This document shows positions 1-11,334 of a DNA stretch of 64,000 nt, piece after piece. A program made the position numbers and the translations under genes. The notes beneath the pieces are model-generated. The model ran no database searches, had not been told where the DNA came from, and saw nothing but the letters and a program-made list of their open reading frames with translations. How positions within the stretch are numbered: position 1 is the first letter of the stretch; every line of letters begins with the position of its first letter. Source of the stretch: Prostheceraeus crozeri (Eukaryota > Platyhelminthes > Polycladida > Euryleptidae); the NCBI GenBank assembly GCA_907163375.1, contig CAJQUW010016141.1:38016-102015 (forward strand), given 5' to 3'.

Positions 1-2980
1 TAATGATATCAACGCGAATCGAAATCATACCTATAGCTATAGACAGTGGGAGGATGAAGTAGTCTTTGAAGGATGTGATAGTAACAACATGAAAATCAAA
101 GATGTAGAAACGTTCGAAAAACATAATAAGATTAAAATTGTCGTTCACGTGTGGGAGAAGGGGTTGAAGGGTGCCCGCTATAATTCACGTTCAACTTGTT
201 ATGAAAGTGTAGTCAACCTCTTATTAGTAAAACAAGATGATAGCGAGGAATGGCACTACTGTGGTATTCCCAAAATCTCTCGCTTGTACACACACTTGGG
301 ACACTCTAAAAGTGGTGAACATTTTGTATGCGACCGCTGCATTCGCTCCTTTTGGAGTAAACATAAATTTGAAACTCATTATGAATGGTGCAAGCGAGGT
401 AAATTACAAATGGAACGCATGCCCAAAGATAAAATATTTTCACATAGGGATAATGGTGACGAATTAAGTCCCCTGAGTGTCATTTACGCAGACATCGAAT
501 GCTACATTGATGATATCATCCACAAGCCAGCAGCCATATCCTGCTATGAAGTATGGCATGATCACTTTAGGAATAGACAAAACAAAATGCATACTTGGCA
601 AGGTGAAGATTGTATTTCAAAATTTCTAGAATTTCTCGATAAAGCTGCTAAATTTCAACAATCATATGATTCACAATTGCAGCGTAAGTCACTACATATG
701 TCAGATGAAGACAAACAAAAATTTGAAAGTTGCACATCGTGCCCTAAATGTCATAAAACGTTTGATGACGATAAAATTAAGAAAGTGCGTGATCATGATC
801 ACATCACTAGTAAATTTAGAAACGCACTCTGCTCCAAATGTAACTTTTCACTTAGGTTGAGACGTCGTGTACTACCCGTCATTTTTCATAACTTTAAGGG
901 CTATGACAGTCATATGCTCATAAAAGGAGGGTTGAGCCAGATGAAATCGTGGCAGTTTAATGTAATAGCACAAACGAGAGAAAAATTCATGGCAATGATA
1001 GCAAAAGTACCAGTAGATAAAACTAAAGAAAATAAGACAGTCTTCTTCGAAATAAAATTTTTAGATTCATTTCAATTCATGTCAGCGTCACTAGCTTCTC
1101 TCGTTCGAAATCTCAAGTTTCTTCCCCATAGTCAAACTTTGAAGAAACACTATCCAAACTTAACGGATGAAATAATCACTCGCAAAGGAGTCTTTCCTTA
1201 TGCGTATTTTAGCTCAATGTCTAAACTAAATGAAACAACCCTTCCTTCCATTGACAAATTCAAAAACGATTTGACGGGTGAAGATTGTCCAGTAGAGGAT
1301 TATGAACATGCTCAAGAGGCATGGTTAAAATTTGATTGTAAAACGTTTGGCGATTATATGATCGCTTACTTAGAATTAGATGTCATTTTGCTGGCTGATG
1401 TCTTTCAGGAATTTCGACGAGTGGCATTAGAAGAAGACAAATTAGATCCTGTCCACTTTGTCAGTCTACCATCCATGTCCTTTAAATCAGCCTTTAAAAT
1501 GACTGGTGAGACCATTCATCTCTTACAAGACCCGGAGATGTATAATATATTTGAGCGCGGAATACGCGGTGGTCTCACATTTGTAAATAAACATCATATA
1601 TAATCTGAAACAGTAGGTGATGATCATATCCACCTAAAGTACTATGACCAAAATAATTTATATGGCAGTTCACTGTCTAAACCACTACCTCATTCCGAGT
1701 TTAGTTGGTTAAAACAAGATGAGCTTCAGTATTACTCCAACCCTTCAAACATACTGAAGATTCCAGATGAAGGTGATTGGGATAATATTTTGAAGTGGAT
1801 TTGATTCATCCAAATAGTATTAAAAATGAAACTGCTGATTTCCCACTCGCACCTGAATCTGGTGAAGTGACTGAAGATATGTTTTCACCATTCATGTCAC
1901 AATTTCATAATAACTTAACAGAGTGTGGACAGCCAAGGTACAAACCATGCCGCAAACTTTTGCTCACCCAATATGATAAGAAAAATTATCTCATGCACTT
2001 CTGCATACTAAAATTCTATTTAGAAATGGGCATGCTTCTAAAGTCAGTTCACCGCATCATCAAATTTAGACAGAAAGCCTTCTTCCTCAAACCTTACATA
2101 GATAGTAACAGTCAAGAACGTGCACTAGCCCAAAATAATTTAAAAAAGGATTTTTATAAATATAAGAATAACAGTCTTTTCGGAAAGACCATGGAGGATG
2201 TTAGAAAACGTATGAACTACAAACTAGTCATTGATGATCAAAAATATCACAAATTGACCTCATCACCTCTTTTCATTGATAGAGCCATTATCGATGAGGA
2301 TCTTGTAGGTGTTAAAATGATAAAATCAGAAGTTGAGTTGTGAAAACTTTGTAAAAAAATATTGGGCAAGCCGTTTTAGATTATTCCAAGCTTGAAATAT
2401 ATCAACTCTTCTATAAAATATTAAAAGCATGTCCTCTCGTAAAAGAGGTTCGCTTGCTGGGTGGTGATACAGACAGTTTCTTTTCAGGAATTACCACTCA
2501 AAAAGATATAAATTTTAATGAAGTAGGTAAATCATTAGAAAAATATTTCGACACATCTAACTACAATCCCACTCATCCACTCTATTCCATACAGAATAAA
2601 GCCAAACTTGGTTGTTTTAAGGATGAAACAGCAGGAAAGGAACTCCGTCCTAAAATGTATTCCATGAAATTAAAAGAATGTGCAGATAGTATTAAGCGTG
2701 CTAAAGGAACATCAAAATCAATTGTTAAAAAAAAGAAAAACATCGGTCCTATAAGAAGGCCTATAAAAATATAACGTTTGACAATATGACAATCTTAAAA
2801 TCTCAAGTTCATACTTTGAAAACGCACACGTTCAAGAAACGAGCGCTTTCAGCATGGGAGGATAAGAGGTGTTGGATAGGACATAACACATCTCTTACAC
2901 ATGGACATCCTGACAAAAACATACCTCCACCCAAAAGAATAAAACTCACGCTACCACATTCAGGAGATGTATTGACATAA
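1..2980 (+). pseudogene. Polinton family-B DNA polymerase (PolB), broken
   Basis: This is the protein-primed replicative polymerase of the Polinton. The frame is already open at the window edge, so the gene starts further left. The N-terminal part has a Cys/His zinc-finger-like segment (residues about 76-100 counted from position 89). Then come exonuclease motifs: YADIECY (about 157), HNFKGYDSH (about 287) and YLELDVILLADVF (about 435). Downstream stretches show polymerase motifs: a NNLYG-type motif A near 1655, NSLFGKT near 2172, and GGDTDSFF near 2463. Order and spacing match invertebrate Polinton PolB. Coding is interrupted by a few breaks (about three), so the gene is a fossil. Family assignment is secure from the motifs; activity is not expected. 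Confidence 0.9.
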
Positions 2981-3314
2981 TCAACTTTAACTCAGTATTT
3001 TGATGTTGCTTTTTGTAGATATACATGGTTGTTTTATGTGTTGCATGAGATTGTATTTCCTTGTAAATAGTTCCCTACAGTCCGCGGTGTAAAGGCTTTC
3101 CCCATTTGAAATGTAAAAAGCACATTTTTATCATGTATTTTTATTTGAATAGAATTTTACAATGACTTCACTTTGTTTTCCGAAACACTCAAGTTACGAG
3201 GGATTTAGTATCTTTCACATGGATACACTCTTGTAAACCATTGGTAATTTTGATAGCAATAGAGAGTATCATTTGTTTGACGACGGGATGATAGAAAATA
3301 GGTTCAAACATCTT
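2981..3314. other. Intergenic spacer in Polinton 1
   Basis: This AT-rich spacer separates the 3' end of PolB (+) from the 3' end of a convergent minor-capsid gene (-). It is a natural place for two converging polyadenylation sites; I see no gene or strong repeat in it. Confidence 0.5.
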
Positions 3315-4687
3315 CTAGACTATTTCATATGAAGCATCCTTATCATGAATGAAATCACGTAAAATGTGTTCTTTTTCCTCGCCAACAGAAATAGGTAGAA
3401 TCAAATCACTTTGAATGTAAAGGTGTTGTTCATGTTTATCAAGTGTCATTGGTGTTTCTATACCAATCGTATGCGCAGCAGTAAACATATTTTGTAGCAT
3501 TGAAAAACCAAAGAGTTTTTCAAATTTTTACTCAATTGACATTGAATGTCATCACCCAGTTTCAGAACAACGCGTTGATTTTCAATTGAAAACGAAATGT
3601 GGTGTGTCTTTACATCATATTTACTTTTCATCACATGCTTCAACTTCTGTTGTATATAAGGATTTACTACATGAATGAAGCTTTCAACTGTATGATATAG
3701 ACGCAGCATTATATTGATAGCAACTTTAGATTCTTCATAAGACTGGTAAATTTTCTTGATGCGATCACCATAGATGTCCACCCACCATTCATCATTAACT
3801 GAATCAGCTTTAGTGCGATATTCATGAGAAGCATACACCAGACCGCTTCCAATAATAGGGGTTGGATGTCTTACAAAATGACGCAAGGTTGAAGAGAAAT
3901 AAACTGTAAGTTTGTCATTATATTTCTGAATGACCAACTTATTTTTGTCTGCCATAATTTTCTCTCCATACTTCTTACCCACAGTCTCATTCCATCGTTT
4001 TACTAACTCAATAAGTGATAAAGGTTGAACACAACGCTTTTTCAAAATTATGCGTTCTTCACATTCTACAACATCTTCATCAAATATTTCAAATTTATAA
4101 TGAAATCTGTTGATTCGATTTGAATAAACTTTTTTAACATTTGCAGTAGCAATTGACGTTAGATGTCGTCCATGGCCAAAACCGAGATGTGGATAGAATT
4201 CATTATCCAACCTCAGTGTAAGACCTTTAGTAAAAGAATGAAAGCGAAGGAACTGTCTCCCATTCCAATGATAGATAGTAAACTCATAAACTTTCTGATC
4301 ATTATTCTTCATGATGGAAGTATTACCACTATTGAATGCCTTAATAATTTTCTCATTCCCAAATGGACCATAATAATCTGATTTTATCTGAATCCATTCA
4401 TAGTTCCACTTTCCATCTGACGTTAAATTGTATGGGAACTGGAATGCATTATTCATCGTTATTCCATCATGGGCGCGAGGAGTCAATATCATTTCTTCCA
4501 CATCATTCACATTCTGTATATTGCTATCATAGCAAATACTAGAAACGCCAACCTCCCATTCACCTCATAAATGTAATGGGCGATTTAATTCTACTCGATA
4601 GTCTGATGGTTTATTATTTGGAAATTTATCCATAGAAGCATTGCTGGGTAAGTAGATAAGAAACGAGTCCTTATTTTCACTTTCCAT
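3315..4687 (-). pseudogene. Penton-like minor capsid protein, copy B (Polinton 1), broken
   Basis: The N-terminal segment (from 4687) has the signature of the invertebrate Polinton minor-capsid/penton family: a start like SFLIYLPSNAS followed by GEWEVGV. The large middle part (3458-4510) has no other recognisable domain. The long Trp/Tyr-rich middle and the C-terminal ISFSIENQ-type segment resemble the neighbouring copy A. It lies directly downstream of copy A on the same strand, so the two look like a tandem duplication that diverged strongly. The gene contains a few breaks. The family would form the fivefold vertex or a minor shell component of the particle; that role is inferred from related elements. 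Confidence 0.6.
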
Positions 4688-4724
4688 ATTATTCACATTG
4701 GAGAAAAATATGAATGCGTTTGCA

Positions 4725-6121
4725 TTAATTCTTTATTCGGAAATGGAGTGTGATACTTGTCACAGCATCTTTATGAAAAGGAATCAACGCGCCAGCATCG
4801 TCATATATGGCAATATCAATCTGTGGTATATAGTTTGATTTCAGGTCTGTATAATGCACTTTCTTAAAAGTATGCTCCGATATAATAATACAGCTTTTTG
4901 GTTGGTATGGTATCATTGCTTAAAGTGGAGCTTCAGCATCTCCCACACGCACATCTTCACCAATATTGGAATATAGCTGAAAATAGTTAATACGACGCGA
5001 TAATGATAGATACGCGCTAGCTTTTGTTACAGTACCACTTTTTAACGTATTTTGATCAAAGCCCAAAATGTCCTTTAGGGTATTGTCCATAATTAGTTCA
5101 ATACCTTTTCCACTTATAGTGAGAGACAAAGCACCTTCTTTTTCAGAAAACGAAATATGTTCATTTTGAATCACTTCATTCAAATAATCTGTTGCCATCT
5201 TAACTGAAGTGATCATGCGAGGTGCCAACACTCTTGTTCTATGTGAGATTCCACTCAAAGGCTCTACACACTTTCTGTATAAAGATACCGACCATTCTGT
5301 ATCAACTTGATTTGACCCATCACATTTCAAATAGCGCATATCAAATTTTCCATGAACGGTTGCAGAGCGATGTCGCAAGAACTGATGAAAATCTTCTGAA
5401 CAAACTAATACTAGATCATCATCATCTAATTTACTAATGACGATTTGATCCGTTGATTTCGTTTAAGTCAATGTTGCCACTTGTTTACCATCAACTCGAA
5501 GGAGAAAATTAAATTTCTTCACTAATGTTTCAGGAGCCATGTTTGTCTTTCTTGGCTTAATCACAATCTTCTTCACCAATGTCTCTTCATTTTTCGGAAT
5601 AAGATCCACATAAAAAGCTTTCTCTTTGTAAATCAAATCTTTACAACCACTTGGGTGGTAATTAACGTTATAATTATCATAGTTTGTTAAGGCGCTAGCG
5701 AGGTAAACTAAATCATTTCTTAAACTTGGACTTAAACCAACAATCCAATCTTTCTCAACTACATATGTACATAATTATGATCATCATTGTGCGGAGTAAA
5801 TTGGACAATATGTTTACACGCTTTATTCAAGAAATCATATATAAACTTTTTACATGATAAGAGATCTTTCTTTGCCCACTGTGGAATGTATACTCGACAG
5901 CCCTTTTCACATTGGTAAGCAGCTGTGCGTCTCATATTAATAGTCATCACCTCATGATCAAAAGTATAGACACAGTTGCTATAAACAAGTTGAGTGACAC
6001 CCACTTCCCACTTTCCATTTAGCTGTTGTGTATGATCAATGGGTGTAGAAAAGAGTGCGGCTCGATTATTAGCAAATCTCTTTGTGGCCGCATTGCTAAG
6101 CAAAATATGATAAAACGACAT
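4725..6121 (-). pseudogene. Penton-like minor capsid protein, copy A (Polinton 1), broken
   Basis: It begins MSFYHILLSNAATKRF and continues with LNGKWEVGVTQLVYSN, the usual opening of the invertebrate penton-like minor capsid family (S-F-Y ... G-x-W-E-V-G). Further on there is a DILGFDQNTL segment (about 5040) and a C-terminal region with DDAGALIPF and a final LHFRIKN, both typical of the family. The order N-to-C is preserved but the reading frame is interrupted by a few breaks. It is divergent from the + strand gene at 6157, with only about 35 bp between the two starts, so a shared bidirectional promoter is likely. Confidence 0.7.
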
Positions 6122-6156
6122 TTTTATATTGCTGATCTGCGGCTTTGCATAACATC

Positions 6157-6468
6157 ATGAAGACTTGGATTTTGGACTCTCTACAATATATCAGAGTTGA
6201 TCGTGATGGAAACGTACATTTCAAAAATTCTCATGGTCATACATCAAGAGGTATTACACTAACATGGCGACAATTTGTCAACCTCAATGATATCATGAGG
6301 GATTTGGAATATTTTGAAACATTAAGATTCATCTCCTTGGGTGATCAAGTTTGGCTTCAACGTTGCAACAATGAAATTCAAATCTGCATTCTCATTCCGC
6401 AAACTGTTTCTCATTTCGCAAATACAATTGGGAGAAGTATAGAAGATACATACATCGCTCCATCATGA
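6157..6468 (+). CDS. Small PC4-like protein A (Polinton 1)
   Basis: This protein of about 103 aa is one of two adjacent paralogues. Shared pattern: W-x-LDSLQ-x-I-x-x-D-x-D-x-NV-x-FK-x-S-x-G, then L-x-x-R-x-F-x-x-LN-x-IM-x-DL-x-YF and a C-terminal WL strand. The strand-strand-helix layout with (S/T)-L-x-x-x-Q/H-F-x-x-L recalls the PC4 transcription-cofactor fold, a single-stranded DNA-binding fold. I infer this from pattern only. I chose the ATG at 6157 because it aligns with the start of the second copy (MSWKLDSL); the frame upstream offers only a non-ATG codon. It is the only plus-strand gene pair between long blocks of minus-strand genes. Confidence 0.6.
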   Translation: MKTWILDSLQYIRVDRDGNVHFKNSHGHTSRGITLTWRQFVNLNDIMRDLEYFETLRFISLGDQVWLQRCNNEIQICILIPQTVSHFANTIGRSIEDTYIAPS

Positions 6469-6534
6469 CATTTATTCGTCGTGAGTTCATCACCCTACTA
6501 TGCAAATCTTAATCAGACATGACTACCACGCACC

Positions 6535-6807
6535 ATGAGTTGGAAATTAGATTCCCTACAACGTATTGAAACGGATCATGATCGAAACGTCTATTTCAAA
6601 GATTCAACTGGAAATGTGAGAAGAGAGTTTGCTTTATCATATCGACATTTTCAATGCCTAAATCATATCATGAAGGATTTGAAATACTTCTATATGAAAA
6701 GACATTCACGTATTGGAAATCGCATATGGTTGCGCGTCAACAAACGGCGAATTCAACTCTATCATTCCCAACTTCACACTAACTTCACATTTCATCAAGG
6801 TAGTTGA
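6535..6807 (+). CDS. Small PC4-like protein B (Polinton 1)
   Basis: This 90-aa protein is the second member of the pair, starting MSWKLDSLQRIETDHD. It keeps the same core as copy A (NV-x-FK-x-S-x-G, LN-x-IMKDLKYF, RIGNRIWL) but has a different C-terminus. It lies 66 bp downstream of copy A on the same strand, which indicates a tandem duplication within the element. A role in DNA binding or transcription of the element is a guess from the PC4-like pattern. Both copies remain open, in contrast to several neighbours. Confidence 0.6.
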   Translation: MSWKLDSLQRIETDHDRNVYFKDSTGNVRREFALSYRHFQCLNHIMKDLKYFYMKRHSRIGNRIWLRVNKRRIQLYHSQLHTNFTFHQGS

Positions 6808-6930
6808 GAAAAGTATAAGAGGAAGGTACATCGCTCAATTTACTTATTTTTTCATCATTTACCAATTCATTTTTTCAATTTACTTATTTGTAGCGCCATC
6901 GCTACACCATCGTCAACATTCTCCGTCGCT

Positions 6931-8088
6931 TCAGACTCCACACAAAAATCGATCTTGATGATAGGGTGCACTAATATCGCTGTCAGCAGTCAAATCAAAT
7001 GCATAAATAGTATATCCACTCTTAAACTCTTTCATAGTGAGTCCGTTGGTGTCATTCGTATTGTAAAAGCCAAAGACATTCATGTAGTCAACATAACTGC
7101 GCATAAATTGATCCGCAGCAAAATCTGGTTTGTAGGGTGGACCAGGATAACTCACTCCATTTACACGTAAAGCAATTTCACTTAACTGTTTGTTTTTAAA
7201 ATTGAAAGGATTCTTCTTTATATTACCATTAAATGCATCATTTTCAACCATTGCCACCATGAGGAGCTTCGGTGCTTCCGATGGAAAGAGGCCATCTTTC
7301 ATGAAACTCTTTTGATCTTTCGGAATTGTAAAGATGAGAAGCTTTGTATGCTGAACGGGGTAAATGGCATTTTGGCGGTTAAGGCCTTCAGCATGTCCTC
7401 TAATGACACTTGGATTCGGTACTACTCGACGAATGTAAAGTGCAATATCTTCCACATGAATTCTAAAATTGTCAACTTTAGCAAATGCATTCAGCGCAAA
7501 TTCAGGCTTATTCAATGTCAGCTTGAGTCGCATGCTGGTATTACAGAGTAAAAACTTTGACTGTCTAAAGAAGTCTAAATTCAGCGGACCATATAGCTGA
7601 CATACTTTACTATCTTTAATCATAGCAGATCGCTTTACAAAGCCACTGTTTGTTTCAACATCAAATTTTCCTGCTTCATTTCTGTACCATCCCATGGCTT
7701 CCATATGACTTTTTTGTGCTGCTGGATGAAACTGTGATACATGATTGAAATATGATTTATGGGGATAATCGCTTTGACCACCTTCCACCTGCTGCTCTCC
7801 AATCGTTAGAGAAACATCGCGAAGTAATGTAGTCAATGGTAAATTGTTCAGTCCAACTTTATGTGTATCGTCAATAGCAGTTCCATCTGCTTGCTGGATT
7901 CTAAACCTCAAATCAACCATCGCATAACTCAAATCTATGTAGTCATCACTACCACCAGGAATAACAAATTCAATGGGGCCAGCATTCTCAGCTGTTCGAG
8001 GATGATTATCTACAATACTTGAACTAAGAATATCTGTCTGTATGGCTTGTTGATCAAACAAACAAAAACCGGAAGTTTTACACTCCAT
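6931..8088 (-). CDS. F54H12.2-like capsid-type protein (Polinton 1)
   Basis: The 385-aa product matches the pattern of the invertebrate F54H12.2-like family: an N-terminal CLFD-x(5)-QTDI, then GPIEFVIPGGSDDYIDLS (about residues 38-55), a (V/L)-x-FRIQQADGT strand, L-x-x-VSLTIGEQ, YPHKSYFN, W-Y-x-N-x-A-G-K, and LYGPLNLDFF-x-Q-x-KFLL. This family lies beside PolB and packaging ATPase in many animal Polintons and is a candidate major capsid protein of double-jelly-roll type. The capsid role is inference from context. The reading frame is open from ATG to stop. Its upstream neighbour (8091-8546) starts on the same strand and ends 2 bp before this ATG, like an operon-style cluster. Confidence 0.75.
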   Translation of the reverse strand: MECKTSGFCLFDQQAIQTDILSSSIVDNHPRTAENAGPIEFVIPGGSDDYIDLSYAMVDLRFRIQQADGTAIDDTHKVGLNNLPLTTLLRDVSLTIGEQQVEGGQSDYPHKSYFNHVSQFHPAAQKSHMEAMGWYRNEAGKFDVETNSGFVKRSAMIKDSKVCQLYGPLNLDFFRQSKFLLCNTSMRLKLTLNKPEFALNAFAKVDNFRIHVEDIALYIRRVVPNPSVIRGHAEGLNRQNAIYPVQHTKLLIFTIPKDQKSFMKDGLFPSEAPKLLMVAMVENDAFNGNIKKNPFNFKNKQLSEIALRVNGVSYPGPPYKPDFAADQFMRSYVDYMNVFGFYNTNDTNGLTMKEFKSGYTIYAFDLTADSDISAPYHQDRFLCGV

Positions 8089-8090
8089 GA

Positions 8091-8546
8091 TTAAAAGTTA
8101 TGGCAGCGTCGTCGTTTAGCGCCTGATGAATGATTAGAGCCTCTGCGACGTTTGCGTGAATGCCTTTTGACTGAAGATCGCACCTTACCAGCTCCGCGAT
8201 GTTTCCTTCTTCCTTTATTCATTCGTTTAGGTGATTTCTTTCCTTGAGTAACACCAGCAAAGGTCTGCTTCAATGTTTTTAAACCACGTTCCTTCCCACG
8301 ATTCAACAAACTGCTCTTAAAACTTCTACCTCCGGAAAGATCACTAGCAACATCACCAGCAAAGCCAACGGCATTACTTAAAACATTTCGTTTAAAATAT
8401 CTTCCGACATTGGATATGAGAGGTGCTACAACAGATTTCAGTGCACCAAGTATGCTACCTCCACGTTGGCGGCGAGCGCCAATGTAAATTTGTCCTCCAC
8501 CACTTACATAGGAGAGTCGTGAATAAAATGAGGCAGTTGGATTCAT
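8091..8546 (-). CDS. Basic core/pX-like small virion protein (Polinton 1)
   Basis: This 151-aa protein has an N-terminal glycine-rich segment (GGG, GARRQRGGS), then a predicted amphipathic stretch (ILGALKSVVAPLISNVGRYF) and a C-terminal half very rich in Arg/Lys (RRKHRGAGK, RHSRKRRRG). Such proteins next to the F54H12.2-like gene resemble adenovirus pX/pVII or pVI in layout: a hydrophobic or amphipathic helix plus DNA-condensing basic tail. The frame is open with a good ATG at 8546. A DNA-binding core function is inferred from composition and position. Confidence 0.6.
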   Translation of the reverse strand: MNPTASFYSRLSYVSGGGQIYIGARRQRGGSILGALKSVVAPLISNVGRYFKRNVLSNAVGFAGDVASDLSGGRSFKSSLLNRGKERGLKTLKQTFAGVTQGKKSPKRMNKGRRKHRGAGKVRSSVKRHSRKRRRGSNHSSGAKRRRCHNF

Positions 8547-8587
8547 AGCTCAAACCCTAAACATTGTTAGTTACAACTTTGCATGAA

Positions 8588-9808
8588 TCACTGTCGATCA
8601 CTTAGATGAAAGATGTCGGCACGACGCATCAAAGAGTTCATACTTGAAGGATAACCACTCCATTTAACAAGACACCATTCTTCACCTTGCCGTTTTTTAC
8701 ATCGGATGATTTTCTCTACCAAATATGTTTCACTTTCAGTGACTACCTCAATCTCATCGCGGTAAAAGCTACCCTCAATTTCTTCATTATCGTAATCTTT
8801 CAACTTGTAGGTGGTGGGAGAGTCTTTTTGATCAATCCTTGATACTGTAAATACCTCCTCTGTCCAATTCGGAAGGTACCCTTTGGCAAAAACACTTTTC
8901 ACTTTTGAGATACGAACTTTATCACCAATTTTCACATCACTTTTCACATGAGTGCGTTTACGCTGGAATGATTCGCGCACTTCATCTACATTGTCAGCAT
9001 TTACATCTACTGGTCTGAGTCCAATAGAACGATGGATAGAGTGATTGTAGGCATGGAGTGTATCTTGTAGAACCTTTGTCCAATTTTGTGTCAAGTTGGC
9101 AGAAAAATGTCGCCACAAGCGATTTTTTAATGTGCGATTAAAACGTTCAACGAGTGCAGCTTTATAAGCACTCTTTACACTAAACAACTCAATGTCATGC
9201 CTCTCAAATAATCTTCTCACATGCTGATTTTCAAACTCTTTTCCTTGATCACTCTGAATTCTTTTTGGAATGCGACCTTCCCGAAAAATTGTTTGGAATG
9301 CTTTTGCTACTCCTTTGCCTTATTTAGTTTTTAAAGGTTGAGCCCACGCATAACGCGAGAAAATATCAATGACGGTTAAAATAAAATTATTTCCTGAGTT
9401 ATGTTTTGAAATGGAGACGACATCACACAAATCTGCTTGCCACTGTTCATCAATGTCATGGGCAATACAATGGCGGGTACGGTACTTCTTTTTCGCTTGT
9501 TTGTGGAGTGTATATGTAGCCTGACCCTTTAACCATCGTTTCACTTGTGATTGTGGAAGACCACTCGCTTTTGACAATTTCTTGATAGATGCAAATCCTG
9601 CTGGATGTTTTACATCATAATAGATTGACTTCAAACGCTCAGTCGATGACGACTGACTCTTTTTCCTACTTCTCATCTTTTTGCTTTCTTGCCTTTCTAC
9701 ATTTACAACAACAACAGCATTTAGCTTTAGCGGTTTTGCGATCGTGTTCACATTGCTTAGGGGTTTCATTGTGAGAGCTGGCGCAGCAAGTGCAAGTGAC
9801 AACGACAT
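8588..9808 (-). pseudogene. Retroviral-type integrase with chromodomain (Polinton c-integrase), broken
   Basis: The upstream part (9320-9808) has an HTH/zinc-like region (KLSKASGLPQSQVKRWL), then the start of the rve catalytic core: WQADLCDV (first Asp) and ILTVIDIFSRYAWAQPL. The downstream part (8588-9220) carries AALVERFNRTLKNRLWRHF (catalytic Glu region), GDKVRIS beta-barrel and a C-terminal chromodomain (YLVEKIIRCKKRQGEEWCLVKW in outline: VEKI, W-C-L-V-K-W-S-G-Y-P). This is the integrase typical of Polintons, acting on element ends in the nucleus. It is broken by one or two breaks. An LTR-retrotransposon origin is unlikely because no RT or gag is near. Confidence 0.85.
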
Positions 9809-9854
9809 TCACCTCTGGCGGTTCATTACATGGTAAGCAACACAACTGCTTCAT
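9666..9854 (-). CDS. Small Cys-rich protein overlapping integrase start (Polinton 1)
   Basis: This 62-aa frame starts at an ATG immediately after the end of the upstream gene (stop at 9856). It is strikingly cysteine-rich: CCLPC, CTCC, then a CCCCCKC run and a Lys-rich tail. It overlaps the integrase 5' region in another frame. It may be a real small zinc-binding protein or only a shadow of the integrase N-terminal coding region. The compact spacing favours a real start, the overlap argues against it. Confidence 0.35.
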   Translation of the reverse strand: MKQLCCLPCNEPPEVNVVVTCTCCASSHNETPKQCEHDRKTAKAKCCCCCKCRKARKQKDEK

Positions 9855-9855
9855 A

Positions 9856-10254
9856 TTAATAGTCTGAGAACATGTATTTCTTTGGAGGAGCTGTTTTACG
9901 TTTTCCTTTTACTAGTTTTAGTGGTGGTGTAGATCTACGTCGAGTTCTTCCTCTTGTTTGCTTAGTGAGTGTGGGAGGGGATGTAGAAGGTGACGTCTTA
10001 AACCAATTCGTTGGCATTTTCATCGTCTGAAGCATTGGAGCAGTAGCCACTGTTGAATCAAGTTCTTTCAATGTCTCATTATTCAAAGCAAATTTTGGCA
10101 CATTATGCTTTTTCAATAGTTTAAGAAAGTATGTCCAACCAGGTGGAACATAGCCCTGACGGCGCTTTCTACGTGTCGCATACTGAATCAAGTCTTCATA
10201 ACGTGAAGCATTAATCACTTTATTTTCATCTGTAATGATTTCTCCTCTATCATT
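9856..10254 (-). pseudogene. Polinton 1 gene portion, left of Tc1-like insertion
   Basis: This coding portion holds a recognisable Y-x-P-P-G-W-x-x-F-x-x-L region (YVPPGWTYFLKLL) and a basic, Thr/Pro-rich C-terminus (RGRTRRRSTPP, KGKRKTAPPKK). It abuts the TA target site of the Tc1-like transposon that follows. I do not recognise the family; the basic tail suggests a nucleic-acid-associated protein. Confidence 0.5.
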
Positions 10255-10256
10255 TA

Positions 10257-10476
10257 CAGTCTGCGACATTTTATTAGGACCACCCATATTTTTTTTGTTT
10301 TTTACACCTAGCTACTTGTTGATGTCATATTATCTTTCACTCTTGTCAATACATTAAATAGGCATGTATGCCAACAATATACCACAACATAGCCATCTAC
10401 TGATTAATAACATAGACACTAGACAATCAAATACAAAAATTGACCGCGACATATTATTAGGACCACCTTCGACATT
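10257..10476 (+). repeat. Left terminal inverted repeat of Tc1-like element
   Basis: About 220 bp that pair with 11787-12006. It has outer and inner copies of the presumed transposase-binding motif GGACCACC (near 10276 and 10462). Confidence 0.85.
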
Positions 10477-10602
10477 TACATAAAAAGTTTTCCTTTGGAC
10501 ATGACAACGCTGCGTTTTTGTTTTGTAATTAGCAACCCAAACATCTTATGTAAATCTTATGCAGCCGATGCTTCATGATAGCGCATTACTGTTCTGAATG
10601 GT

Positions 10603-11334
10603 TTACATCGGAGATGGTCCTTCCAACAAAGTGGCGCTGATGTCATCAAAACGTCGCTTCACAATACTGACAGTGTGGCAGGGAGCTCCCTCTTGCATAA
10701 GCAGTCCGTTGTTTTCCGGAAACCAGCAGTCACGAACTATGGAATCACCCTTCTCTGAAGCACTTGTAAGGATGAAGTCGAATCGAGTTAATAGAGCACT
10801 CACAAACATGAAGCCTACCAGTTTCCTCGCAAGAAAACAGGCCTACAGCATGACCTTTGCTTGGTGTTTGACGGGCTGAAACGCAGGAGCAAGTGATCCA
10901 CGTGACTGCCACATTCGCTGACGAGTAGTCTGGTGACACTCAAGGCTCGGCTCTACGCAGAATGCCACCATTCAACAGTCATTGACGCTCCAATTGACAT
11001 GGCGAGTGGCAAAATTAAGCCTATTAGATCTTCATGCATGGGGTCAGTTACGACACTTTCCTTGACCGCAATCCCGCTGGCAATCATTTTATGCATCCCT
11101 CGTTGAACAGTGTGTGCCGCTTCGTTGATGTAACGCTTCTACCATGGACTTCGTAGCTGGGACGACGTTATTAGCCACCCTTTTCAAACAGTAGGCCTGC
11201 GCTCTTGGAATCGGCCATCTTGTGTCGTAGATTTTCATCATGCTCCACAACGTCATCGTCGGTTTGCTGCATAAGGATTTCCAGAAGTCATATTCCGTTG
11301 AACAAGTAGTGCCGACTACTTTGAAATATAACAA
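10603..11334 (-). pseudogene. Tc1-like transposase remnant
   Basis: The minus strand holds scattered transposase pieces in different frames. The clearest (10603-10809) contains LLMQEGAPCHTVSIVKRRF, matching the Tc1 motif around the second catalytic Asp (usually Q-D-N-A-P-C-H-T; here the Asp position reads Glu). An upstream piece (11089-11334) has a KRVANNVVPATKSMVEALHQRSG segment that fits the N-terminal helix-turn-helix region. Several frame changes and stops lie between them, so no full transposase can be made from this copy; any movement would have needed enzyme from elsewhere. Confidence 0.6.

Noticed and set aside
4163-4381. 72-codon plus-strand frame in the minor capsid region
   Set aside because: Shadow of the minus-strand penton-like gene.
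8588-9808. LTR retrotransposon (chromovirus) integrase
   Set aside because: No reverse transcriptase, gag or LTR nearby; the chromodomain integrase sits within a Polinton gene set.
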